Below are positions 1-7,027 of a DNA stretch of 28,218 nt, piece by piece. Origin of the DNA: an uncultured Clostridia bacterium (GTDB lineage: Bacteria; Bacillota; Clostridia; UMGS1810); assembly GCA_934463165.1 (NCBI GenBank), contig CAKSJG010000030.1, positions 1 to 28,218 of the forward strand, read 5' to 3'. A program made the position numbers and the translations under genes. Each line of letters begins with the position of its first letter. Within the stretch, counting starts at the first letter, position 1. The notes beneath the pieces are model-generated. The model made no database searches and was not told the origin of the DNA. It saw only the letters and a program-made list of their open reading frames with translations.

Positions 1-335
1 CGCATTTGATAATTCCTTATTGTAACGGATATATTTCCGTCATCTCCGACAACATCATCTTTTACCCAATTAGGAACATTCTTTCCCGAAGTATTTGCCG
101 TAAAGCTCATACTGCCGAGAAAATAAATCTCGTTTTTATCCCAATGCTCCAAGCCGTCAGAGCCGACTGCCGCCATAACAATGGTTGCGCCGAGCATTGT
201 TACTGCAACGGCACAGGATATCACCGCCGCCATAATTTTTGAAATACGTCCGCTTTTCCTGCGGATTTTTGTAAACCTGTTCTGCAAGGTCTTTTTATTT
301 GCACTCATTTTTGTTGTGTATAAATTCTCTAACAT
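1..335 (-). CDS. Membrane-anchored detached BlaR1-type sensor protein, N-terminal part (cut by window edge)
   Basis: The gene reads leftward from an ATG at 333-335 behind AGGAGA and is open to base 1, so about 111 residues are visible. A basic cytoplasmic stretch of about 35 residues starts MLENLYTTKMSANKK. One hydrophobic segment follows (about 36-55), then an outer domain beginning GSDGLEHWDKNE. The first 57 codons are nearly the same DNA as the start of the gene at 658-1629 (roughly 88-90% identical by eye). The outer domain instead matches the protein at 2967-4145 (DGLEHWDKNE, later NWV and DG.I.V). It therefore looks like a chimera of its two neighbours. A role as an extracytoplasmic sensor for the nearby M56 protease is inferred; the outer domain is not a family I can name. 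It lies downstream of 658-1629 and may be read from the same transcript or from an unseen promoter in the 336-657 gap. Confidence 0.75.
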   Translation of the reverse strand, partial: MLENLYTTKMSANKKTLQNRFTKIRRKSGRISKIMAAVISCAVAVTMLGATIVMAAVGSDGLEHWDKNEIYFLGSMSFTANTSGKNVPNWVKDDVVGDDGNISVTIRNYQM

Positions 336-464
336 TTTTATCTCCTTTCTTATTTTGTCAATAGTTGATTGTAAAATTACAAAATATCTGATTTAAAGCA
401 CATTCCGCGGTATCATTTTATTTACATTTTCTCCGATAAACAGATTTAAATGTTTATTTTTCAT

Positions 465-618
465 CGGAACGGTGTGGTCACCGTTCCCTACAAATAAATT
501 GATAGGTACGTTTTCAATTAACTAATTGGTTTTAACGAAAATTTGTAATAAAACCATATTTAATAATTAACTGTAAACTTGTAATTACTACGTAGGGAAC
601 GCTGACCACAGCGTTCCG
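465..618. repeat. MITE-like inverted-repeat element in the 336-657 gap
   Basis: This is the main content of the 322-bp gene-free gap 336-657. The left end (466-491) is a perfect hairpin, GGAACGGTG-TGGT-CACCGTTCC, followed by CTAC. The right end (592-617) is GTAG followed by a perfect hairpin, GGAACGCTG-ACCA-CAGCGTTCC. As inverted repeats the two ends match at 24 of 26 positions, and the two differences are a paired G-C/C-G swap that keeps both stems intact. The interior is A+T-rich and has no ORF. Neither hairpin is followed by a T run, so they are not ordinary terminators. The layout fits a short non-autonomous mobile element or a paired palindromic repeat. No clear target-site duplication is visible. 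The rest of the gap is A+T-rich and holds only the ribosome site of the 335 gene. Confidence 0.6.
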
Positions 619-657
619 CAAAAATTTATCCACATTTTTCACATTTTTATTTTACAA

Positions 658-1629
658 TCACCTATATTTTGTCAAATCAATTTGATTGTTTAAAGCGGAA
701 AAATCTGCTTTGGGTATATTGATTTGCCATGTAACAGGGATAAATGCTATTCTATCGTTGTTATTATTATATATAATAATACCGTTATTTTTATATATGT
801 GTTTTCCGTCAGCCGTTATAATTACTCCGCAAATGTTGAATAATTCACCGTAACTGCCTGCGTTGACAATGTCACCATCCACTTGGAGCGAGTTTAATTT
901 TTGGGGCTGCTGATTTTCAACCGTAACTACCGCTACCGTATTTCCGTTTTCGTCCGTTATAATTCGTTTAACGGGCGTATCGGGCGAAAATCGCTCCTGT
1001 TGAGCCAATGTACCTATAAATACTTCCTCACCCGGTTTATAATAGGCTTCGGGAGCTAAATCCCTTATAACATTAAATCTGAAATTCGGAATTTGTCCTA
1101 CTCTCATTAAATCCTCAAAGAAAAACTCGCTTACATAAGTAATGCCGTCTTGTAATATCGGTACTGCACTCATTGTGCGATTTGACGCCGATCCGTCCGA
1201 ATAGGTTATATAATCGCTACCGATAGCTACTTCACATTTATCTGCATAAAAGCCTTCTTTTTGAGAATGTGGCATAGAAATTGTAATTTTTCCGCCGTCC
1301 CATTGTATGTCATTTATACCGAAAGCATTTAATGTTTCACGCAGGGGCAAATAATAGCTATCGCCGTAAATAATCGGGGTATTGGTTAGAGAAATCAATT
1401 TATTGCCATTGTAAACCTCATATTTTATTTGCTTATTTTGATTCTCATAGTTTGCCGTAACAGCCGCCATAACGACAGCTCCGCCGAGCATTGTTACTGC
1501 AACGGCACAGGACATCACCGCCGCCATAATTTTTGAAATTCGTCCGCTTTTTGAACGGATTTTTGTAAACCTGCTCTGCAATGTCTTTTTATTTGCACTC
1601 ATTTTTGTTGTATATAAATTTTCAAGCAT
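658..1629 (-). CDS. Membrane-anchored protein with copper amine oxidase-like N-terminal (stalk) domain; detached BlaR1-type sensor
   Basis: The protein has 323 residues. Residues 1-35 are a basic cytoplasmic segment (MLENLYTTKMSANKK...SRF.KIRSKSGR), and 36-57 form one transmembrane helix ending GGAVVMAAV. Residues about 68-115 resemble the copper amine oxidase N-terminal repeat common in clostridial surface proteins (YEVYNGNKLI, then YYLPLRETLNAFG and IQWDGGKITI). The remaining outer region is unassigned. The ATG lies 4 bases past the stop of the M56 protease gene, and its ribosome site AGGAGC is formed by that gene's last codons plus the stop, so the two are translationally linked. In typical BlaR1-like clostridial proteins this basic segment, helix and outer domain continue directly from the M56 domain in one chain; here they form a separate protein. 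Sensor function is inferred. Confidence 0.8.
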   Translation of the reverse strand: MLENLYTTKMSANKKTLQSRFTKIRSKSGRISKIMAAVMSCAVAVTMLGGAVVMAAVTANYENQNKQIKYEVYNGNKLISLTNTPIIYGDSYYLPLRETLNAFGINDIQWDGGKITISMPHSQKEGFYADKCEVAIGSDYITYSDGSASNRTMSAVPILQDGITYVSEFFFEDLMRVGQIPNFRFNVIRDLAPEAYYKPGEEVFIGTLAQQERFSPDTPVKRIITDENGNTVAVVTVENQQPQKLNSLQVDGDIVNAGSYGELFNICGVIITADGKHIYKNNGIIIYNNNNDRIAFIPVTWQINIPKADFSALNNQIDLTKYR

Positions 1630-1633
1630 TTTT

Positions 1634-2479
1634 TTAGCTCCTTTCTGTGGCTAAATTAAGAATTGTCTGCATATATAACTTTTGTTCATATTCGGACATA
1701 TTTTTTGTCGCCGACATATCGCACGACACCTCACACGCTTCGCTCAAAGCAGCACAGGCAAGATAGCAAAGCGGATTGAACCAGTGAACGGCATTTACCA
1801 AAATTGCAAACCATTTCACAAGCAAATCCTTTCGCTTGTAATGCGTCAGTTCGTGCAAAAGTACCATACGCATATTGTTGTCGGGAATTTCCAGACAGGG
1901 AATATATACTGTCGGGAACAATACCCCCACAAGCATAGGCGATTCCGCATCCGATGATGCTTTCAGCCTGATGTGCCTTTTGATTTTAAGCTCCTTTTTT
2001 ACTTCCGAAAATATCTTGTTATCGGAAATCTTAACCGCATTTTTGTTTTTACGGCACAAAAACCTTAAATAGCTTATAATGACGACAAGCAAAAATATGA
2101 GAACACCTATGCCCCATATATATGCAATAAGGTCAAAGAGCCGTATTTGAATTTTGGGCGATAGGTTAACCTCCTTATATTCAATCGGTGTGTCATAGGT
2201 TACAACCGTATCGGGCTTGGTTTCCTCCTGCGGCTGCGTATCGGTCTGCACCGTTTGATTTTGCGGCACTATCGCAAGTTTTTGAGCCTCTTTTTTCGGT
2301 ATCAGCTTGTATGCCGGCAATACCATAGAAATCAGCACTGCAATCCATACGCAGTATTGCCACCTTGCCGGCAGCCTCTTTGCGGTAATCGGCTTTAAGA
2401 GTAAAAGCAGCGCTGTTATCCCAAAACCGAACAGGCTTAATATAAGCACTGTTTTGAAAACATCGTACAAATTTATCAC
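1634..2479 (-). CDS. M56-family (BlaR1/MecR1-type) membrane zinc metalloprotease lacking the usual C-terminal sensor
   Basis: The protein has 281 residues. Two N-terminal membrane helices (about 6-28 and 37-57) are followed by a loop rich in Q, T and P. A third helix lies at about 113-137. The catalytic zinc motif HELTH and a downstream EACEVSCD segment (third ligand) are present, with a fourth hydrophobic stretch between them. In characterised BlaR1 systems such a protease cleaves the BlaI repressor when the sensor is occupied. This chain stops right after the protease domain (TILNLATERS), whereas BlaR1 continues into another helix and sensor domain. That portion is encoded by the next gene, in a frame shifted by +1. 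The start is GTG at 2477-2479, overlapping the blaI stop as GTGA. The TTGGAG just upstream serves as ribosome site. Confidence 0.88.
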   Translation of the reverse strand: MINLYDVFKTVLILSLFGFGITALLLLLKPITAKRLPARWQYCVWIAVLISMVLPAYKLIPKKEAQKLAIVPQNQTVQTDTQPQEETKPDTVVTYDTPIEYKEVNLSPKIQIRLFDLIAYIWGIGVLIFLLVVIISYLRFLCRKNKNAVKISDNKIFSEVKKELKIKRHIRLKASSDAESPMLVGVLFPTVYIPCLEIPDNNMRMVLLHELTHYKRKDLLVKWFAILVNAVHWFNPLCYLACAALSEACEVSCDMSATKNMSEYEQKLYMQTILNLATERS

Positions 2480-2847
2480 TCCAAGTCAAACATACTTTTA
2501 AGCTCCGACACATCCTCCTTTGAAAGCTTTTTGTTTTCATAGAGTGCCGCAACAAGATTTTTAACCGAGCCTTTATATATCTTTGATAAAAAGCTCTCGG
2601 TTTCGCTCATATCATAATCATTTTGTTTGAGAATCGGATAATATAAATTTGTGTTTCCCTTTTTCTCACAGGATACAACATTCTTTTTTAATAATCTCTG
2701 CAAAAATGTTGAAACTGTAGACGGCGTCCAATCGTTTCCGTCAAGTGCCCTGACTACGTCGGATACCGTCATTTTACACTCCGAACCCCACAAAATTTTC
2801 ATAATACTGTATTCCGAATCGGTAATTGTGTGTTTTGAACTTGACAT
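2476..2847 (-). CDS. blaI: BlaI/MecI-family winged-helix repressor
   Basis: The protein has 123 residues, normal for BlaI/MecI/CopY repressors. The N-terminal winged helix carries typical signatures: ITDSEYSIMKILW, then a recognition segment WTPSTVSTFLQRL and a wing LLKKNVVSCEKKGN.NLYYPI. The C-terminal helices form the dimerisation region and the usual cleavage zone. I chose the ATG at 2845-2847 because GGGGG sits 8 bases upstream; an in-frame ATG 8 codons earlier has no ribosome site. The gene overlaps the M56 protease gene by 4 bases, the standard repressor-antirepressor arrangement. Known members bind dyads of the TACA-nn-TGTA type and are inactivated by M56 cleavage. Such dyads lie in this gene's own promoter, so self-repression is likely. 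The regulon need not be beta-lactam resistance; no beta-lactamase is in the window. Confidence 0.9.
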   Translation of the reverse strand: MSSSKHTITDSEYSIMKILWGSECKMTVSDVVRALDGNDWTPSTVSTFLQRLLKKNVVSCEKKGNTNLYYPILKQNDYDMSETESFLSKIYKGSVKNLVAALYENKKLSKEDVSELKSMFDLE

Positions 2848-2891
2848 ATAAAATGCCCCCTTATGATTCATAAGATTTAGTTTAGTGTAAT

Positions 2892-2942
2892 TACACTTGT
2901 AGCTACTATGGTTAGTATAACACGGTCAGCTACATTTGTCAA
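2892..2942 (-). promoter_or_regulatory. blaI promoter with two BlaI-type operator dyads
   Basis: Read on the minus strand, TTGACA (2937-2942) and TATACT (2914-2919) are separated by exactly 17 bases. TACAAGTGTA (2892-2901) fits the TACA-nn-TGTA half-site pattern of BlaI/MecI operators and lies just downstream of the -10. GACAAATGTA (2931-2940), one base off the same pattern, overlaps the -35. Their centres are 39 bases apart, close to a whole number of helical turns. A longer inverted pair, TGTAGCT and AGCTACA, connects them. Operator identity is inferred from known family sites. Confidence 0.75.
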
Positions 2943-2966
2943 GAGTATTTGTGAAATTTATTTATA

Positions 2967-4145
2967 TCACTGCATGGTAACATACTCCTGCCAGCGGTAT
3001 AAAACGTCAAAATTTCTGTAAACGTCTAAAATCGCAATGCACACACGGTATTTCTCTCCGCTTACAAATTGATTTTCGGGAATATCAATTTCCCTAATCA
3101 CCCGAGGATGCTTGCTGTCACTGCTGTAGTCATAGATTTTTGTTTTTAAAGGTGTTAAAACATATTGCTTTTTTGATACGTCAAGTTCATTTTCGTAGTT
3201 GGAAGAAACTCTTCTTCCGTCTTTATTATAAACCTCAATAACAACACGCGCCGCCTGCCATAAGGTTATATCCGAGTTTATAACGATACCGTCAACGGAC
3301 GCATTTTCAATTTCAAAATTGATGCCGTCAACTTTTTTGTTTCGGTAGTTATTCTCATACATTGTAAAATACTTTGTAAAATAATAACCGTTTGTTGAAT
3401 CAAACCTGTCGAACCATGAATCCACTGTAAAATCCTCATGAAAATTGCCGATATATGATAAATCTGTTTCTGCACGAAGCTCATCAAACTTAGTGTTCAC
3501 GGGATTACCGTATTCATCTTTATAAACATTGAGTCTTAAAAAGGCGGTTTGAAGTTCAAGCTTATCATCAAAAGCAAAATAAACGCCGATTTTCCTGTAT
3601 TTGCATGTATCCTCTCCCGTCAAAGCTGTCAAAGGTTCTTTTTGACGCGCGGTGTATGTATACTCATTCTCGTTAAAACCCATATATGAAAAATACGGAT
3701 ATTCGGAAGCAAAAGCCGGAGCATCAATCTCATTAACGCGTGACCGTGCAATATCCATGCCTGAATTTGCAAGTTTAACCTTGCCCTTTTCACCCGAAAG
3801 TTCAATAATGTTTCCTTCCGATACATAACCCAATAAATCTCTGCATTGATAACGGTGTATCTTTACGTCAATTTTGCCGTCTTCTCCGGAAACACTTTCC
3901 CTAACCCAATTCGGCTCATTCATGCCCGAAATATTTACCGAAAATTTGATGCCGTCTCTGTAATAAACCTCATTTTTATCCCAATGTTCCAATCCGTCCG
4001 CACTATCAGACGCCATAGCGGCAGTTCCTCCGAGCATTACCGAGAAAAGTATACAGAACAGCACAAAAGTCAAAATTTTTGCAAGCATGCTTCGTAAGAC
4101 CTTTTTACCGATATTTATTTTTAATGCATATAAGTTTTCAAACAT
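2967..4145 (-). CDS. Membrane-anchored extracytoplasmic protein, paralogue of the detached BlaR1-type sensors
   Basis: The protein has 392 residues. The cytoplasmic start MFENLYALKINIGKKVLRS is clearly related to the starts at 335 and 1629 but has diverged. One membrane helix spans about 24-45, ending GGTAAMAS. A long outer domain of about 345 residues follows, starting SADGLEHWDKNEVYYRDG, which matches the outer part of the truncated protein at 1-335. It is rich in aromatic and charged residues and has no motif I recognise; a beta-rich ligand-binding domain is only a guess. The ATG at 4143-4145 follows GGGAGG. The gene lies directly upstream of blaI and has its own promoter, which resembles the blaI promoter. 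A role as a sensor or accessory signal subunit for the BlaI/M56 pair is inferred from the shared anchor and position. Confidence 0.8.
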   Translation of the reverse strand: MFENLYALKINIGKKVLRSMLAKILTFVLFCILFSVMLGGTAAMASDSADGLEHWDKNEVYYRDGIKFSVNISGMNEPNWVRESVSGEDGKIDVKIHRYQCRDLLGYVSEGNIIELSGEKGKVKLANSGMDIARSRVNEIDAPAFASEYPYFSYMGFNENEYTYTARQKEPLTALTGEDTCKYRKIGVYFAFDDKLELQTAFLRLNVYKDEYGNPVNTKFDELRAETDLSYIGNFHEDFTVDSWFDRFDSTNGYYFTKYFTMYENNYRNKKVDGINFEIENASVDGIVINSDITLWQAARVVIEVYNKDGRRVSSNYENELDVSKKQYVLTPLKTKIYDYSSDSKHPRVIREIDIPENQFVSGEKYRVCIAILDVYRNFDVLYRWQEYVTMQ

Positions 4146-4221
4146 TTTTATCCTCCCTCTGCGGATGACTCATATCATAAGATTTTTCCAAAGTATAATT
4201 GATCTTTCGTCTTCTGCAATC

Positions 4222-4250
4222 AGCATATCACAGTAAGGTATATTTGTCAA
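4222..4250 (-). promoter_or_regulatory. Promoter of the 2967-4145 gene, homologous to the blaI promoter
   Basis: On the minus strand TTGACA (4245-4250) and TATGCT (4222-4227) are 17 bases apart. The sequence from the -35 through the -10 follows the same pattern as the blaI promoter (TTGACAAAT, TA, CT, AC.GTG, TAT.CT). Both leaders also contain AATCTTATGA further down. GACAAATATA overlaps the -35 where blaI has GACAAATGTA. The second dyad of blaI is not clearly kept. Confidence 0.7.
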
Positions 4251-4258
4251 GATAAATC

Positions 4259-4290
4259 AAAAAATCCGCAGGATTTTCATATCCTGCGGA
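4259..4290 (-). terminator. Rho-independent terminator of the manA-to-DUF1846 operon
   Basis: On the minus strand, TCCGCAGGAT and ATCCTGCGGA form a 10-bp stem (4265-4290) with a 6-base loop, followed by six T (4259-4264). It lies about 55 bases past the stop of the DUF1846 gene and just upstream of the next promoter. Confidence 0.85.
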
Positions 4291-4345
4291 AGCTTAATCT
4301 TATAGATTAACACCGTGCTTTATAACGGTATTAAATATGTATATT

Positions 4346-5830
4346 TTATTTTTTATGATACAGCTTTTTCATCTGATATTTCGGATCACATGTAATGTTT
4401 ACTCCGAGTTTTTTAAACACATTTATATCTACACCTGACAATATAACGGAAGAATGTGCCTCACAGCCTTTAAGCTCGCCTATCTTTTCCATTGCGCGCG
4501 AAGCCGGCTCATATGTAACCGCGCTGATTGACAGTGCTATAAGAGCTTCATCTGTATGCAGACGCGGATTGTTATTGCCGAGATGACACGTTTTTAGCTT
4601 CTGAACAGGTTCGATTATCGACGGTGAAATAAGCTCGACATCATCGTCTATCGAAGCAAGATATTTTAATGCGTTAAGTATTGCCGCAGATGATGCCCCC
4701 AAAAGCGATGACGTTTTGCCGGTTACGATCTTCCCGTCGGAAAGCTCTATTGCAGCAGCAGGTGCATTTGTTTCCTCCGCCTTTTTGTTTGCAGCACCTA
4801 TAACCGGTCTGAGCTCCGGCGTAAGGTTTGCCTGTTTCATTATAAGCTCAAGCTTCGATACGGTATCTGTTGCAACGCCGCTTTCTCTTTGCTCGCAAAG
4901 TGCGGAATAATATCTTCTGATAATTTCAAGATTTGCGGCATGGCATACGGCATCATCATCTATTATGCAATTTCCTGCCATATTAACGCCCATATCCGTT
5001 GGAGATTTATACGGCGATGAGCCGAATATCTTTTTAAACATTGCATCAAGCACAGGGAAAATTTCAACATCGCGGTTATAATTAACCGTAACTTTTCTGT
5101 AAGCTTCAAGGTGGAAAGGATCTATCATATTAACGTCGTTAAGATCTGCAGTTGCCGCTTCATATGCAATGTTTACGGGATGCTTAAGCGGAATATTCCA
5201 TATCGGAAATGTTTCAAATTTTGCATAGCCTGCCTTTATACCGCGTTTATTTTCATGATATAACTGAGATAAGCAGGTTGCCATTTTTCCGCTTCCCGGT
5301 CCAGGTGCGGTTACAACGACAAGCTTTCGTTCTGTTTCTATAAATTCATTTTTGCCGTATCCCGCATCACTAACAATTTTTTCTATATCATACGGATAAC
5401 CCTCTATGAGATAATGTCTGTATACCTTTATTCCGAGACTTTTAATCTTGTTTTCAAACTTAACAACAGAGTCCTGCGCGTTGTAGCGCGTAAGGACAAC
5501 ACTGCTGACATAAAGTCCCACACCCCTGAAAGCATCTATAAGCCTGATAACATCAATATCATATGTTATCCCGAGGTCGCCTCTGATCTTATTTTTTTCT
5601 ATATCGGCAGAATTGATCGCAATAACAACTTCCGCTTCATCCTTAAGCTGCAAAAGCATTTGCATCTTGCTGTCGGGTTTAAAACCGGGAAGGACTCTTG
5701 AAGCGTGAAAGTCGTCAAAAAGCTTTCCGCCGAACTCAAGGTACAGCTTACCCCCGAATTGAGATATCCTCTCTCTTATATGTTTTGACTGCATGCGCAG
5801 GTATTTATCATTGTCGAATCCTATTTTCAA
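4346..5830 (-). CDS. UPF0371/DUF1846 family protein
   Basis: The protein has 494 residues, full length for the DUF1846 (UPF0371) family of Firmicutes. The opening (KIGFDNDKYL, then QSKHIRERI and FGGKL..DFHASRVLPGF) and the segment VVTAPGPGSGKMATCLSQLY are family hallmarks. The latter looks like a nucleotide-binding loop. The segment GVNMAGNCIIDD and the C-terminal LHTDEALIALSISA are also typical. Members have known structures, but to my knowledge no agreed function. The start is TTG at 5828-5830, chosen because GGAGG lies 8 bases before it and the protein begins at the family's usual point. It is the last gene of the envelope-precursor operon, 37 bases after the UDP-GlcNAc epimerase gene. That context hints at a link to nucleotide sugars or wall metabolism, but this is only an inference. 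Confidence 0.9.
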   Translation of the reverse strand: MKIGFDNDKYLRMQSKHIRERISQFGGKLYLEFGGKLFDDFHASRVLPGFKPDSKMQMLLQLKDEAEVVIAINSADIEKNKIRGDLGITYDIDVIRLIDAFRGVGLYVSSVVLTRYNAQDSVVKFENKIKSLGIKVYRHYLIEGYPYDIEKIVSDAGYGKNEFIETERKLVVVTAPGPGSGKMATCLSQLYHENKRGIKAGYAKFETFPIWNIPLKHPVNIAYEAATADLNDVNMIDPFHLEAYRKVTVNYNRDVEIFPVLDAMFKKIFGSSPYKSPTDMGVNMAGNCIIDDDAVCHAANLEIIRRYYSALCEQRESGVATDTVSKLELIMKQANLTPELRPVIGAANKKAEETNAPAAAIELSDGKIVTGKTSSLLGASSAAILNALKYLASIDDDVELISPSIIEPVQKLKTCHLGNNNPRLHTDEALIALSISAVTYEPASRAMEKIGELKGCEAHSSVILSGVDINVFKKLGVNITCDPKYQMKKLYHKK

Positions 5831-5867
5831 TGTTTTATCCTCCGTAAAATCCGTATCACTTGCACTG

Positions 5868-7010
5868 TTATCCTATAAAATCAGCCGGTTTGTCACCCTC
5901 GCCGAAAGAATATAAAATTGCCTTCGTAATTCGTGATGACGCGTGACCGTCACCGTAAGGATTTGCGGTATGCGCTATTTTATGATACGCCTGTGCATCG
6001 GTTAGGAGCATATTTGCTTTTTCTTCAATTACACCTTTATCTACACCGCCCATTATTACGGTACCTGCATACACTGCTTCGGGGCGCTCCGTTTCATTTC
6101 TGAGGACGATAACGGGTTTTCCGAGGCTGGGAGCTTCCTCCTGAAGTCCGCCGGAATCCGTCATGACCATGTAGCATCTATGCATTGCATTATGAAGCTC
6201 TTCAACATCAAGCGGATCTATGAGGTGAACCCTATCCATACCACCGAGAATCGACGTGGCGGTGTTTCTGACCATAGGATTAAGATGCATCGGATAAACA
6301 AGTTCCGCATCGGGATGAGACAAAATAATGTTTTTAACGGCATTGCAGATATTTTCAAGCGGCTCACCCAGATTTTCACGTCTGTGTGCCGTCATAAGAA
6401 TTATTTTTTTGTTTTTGAAATCCAAACTGTTCAGCACGGGATCGGAAAATTTGTAGTCATCGCGAACTGTTGTTTTAAGTGCGTCAATTACCGTATTACC
6501 GGTTATATATATATCCTTTTCGGATACATTTTCTTTTAAAAGATTATTTTTGTTTGAGACCGTCGGGGAAAAATGAAGATCCGCCATTGCTCCCGTGAGG
6601 CGGCGGTTCATCTCTTCGGGATACGGTGAGTATTTATCATATGTACGAAGTCCCGCTTCAACATGACCTATTTTAACCTGATTATAAAATGCAGCAAGAG
6701 AGCCGACAAACGATGTCGTTGTATCTCCGTGAACAAGAATAATATCGGGCATTGCCTCTTTGATAACGCTGTCAAGCCCCGTAAGAGAACGCACGGTTAT
6801 ATCCGCAAGCGTCTGACCGGGCTTCATGATATTAAGATCATAGTCAGGCTTGATATCAAAAATCTCAAGAACCTGATCGAGCATTTGTCTATGCTGAGCC
6901 GTAACGGTTACAATCGACTCTATCTTATCGCACTTTTCAAGTTCTTTTATCAGCGGTGCCATCTTTATAGCCTCGGGGCGTGTCCCGAAAACAGTCATAA
7001 CTTTGATCAT
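5868..7010 (-). CDS. wecB: UDP-N-acetylglucosamine 2-epimerase, non-hydrolysing
   Basis: This cytoplasmic enzyme interconverts UDP-GlcNAc and UDP-ManNAc, giving the ManNAc donor for teichoic-acid linkage units or surface polysaccharide. The 380-residue length is standard. Visible family motifs are FGTRPEAIKMAPL at residues 8-20, HGDTTTSF at about 95, GHVEAGLRT, YPEEMNRRL, TAHRREN at about 210, and the UDP-binding DSGGLQEEAPSLGKPV with ETERPE near 290-315. No motif is missing, so I expect it to be active. The ATG at 7010 has AGGAAGGA upstream, and that ribosome site includes the stop codon of the preceding transferase gene (17-base gap), showing operon structure. In Gram-positive bacteria this gene is also called mnaA. 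The neighbouring WecA/TagO-type transferase supports a role in making a ManNAc-containing linkage unit. Confidence 0.95.
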   Translation of the reverse strand: MIKVMTVFGTRPEAIKMAPLIKELEKCDKIESIVTVTAQHRQMLDQVLEIFDIKPDYDLNIMKPGQTLADITVRSLTGLDSVIKEAMPDIILVHGDTTTSFVGSLAAFYNQVKIGHVEAGLRTYDKYSPYPEEMNRRLTGAMADLHFSPTVSNKNNLLKENVSEKDIYITGNTVIDALKTTVRDDYKFSDPVLNSLDFKNKKIILMTAHRRENLGEPLENICNAVKNIILSHPDAELVYPMHLNPMVRNTATSILGGMDRVHLIDPLDVEELHNAMHRCYMVMTDSGGLQEEAPSLGKPVIVLRNETERPEAVYAGTVIMGGVDKGVIEEKANMLLTDAQAYHKIAHTANPYGDGHASSRITKAILYSFGEGDKPADFIG

Positions 7011-7027
7011 ACTGATTTAATTCCTTC

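Noticed and set aside
466..617. Pair of terminators in the 336-657 gap
   Set aside because: Neither hairpin is followed by T residues on either strand, and the two ends are inverted copies, which fits a repeat element better.
1634..2479. M56 gene as a simple frameshifted pseudogene
   Set aside because: The protease domain is intact, the next gene has a well-placed ribosome site and start, and two other free-standing proteins begin at the same residue. A working split is more likely, though a fusion by frameshift is kept as a finding.
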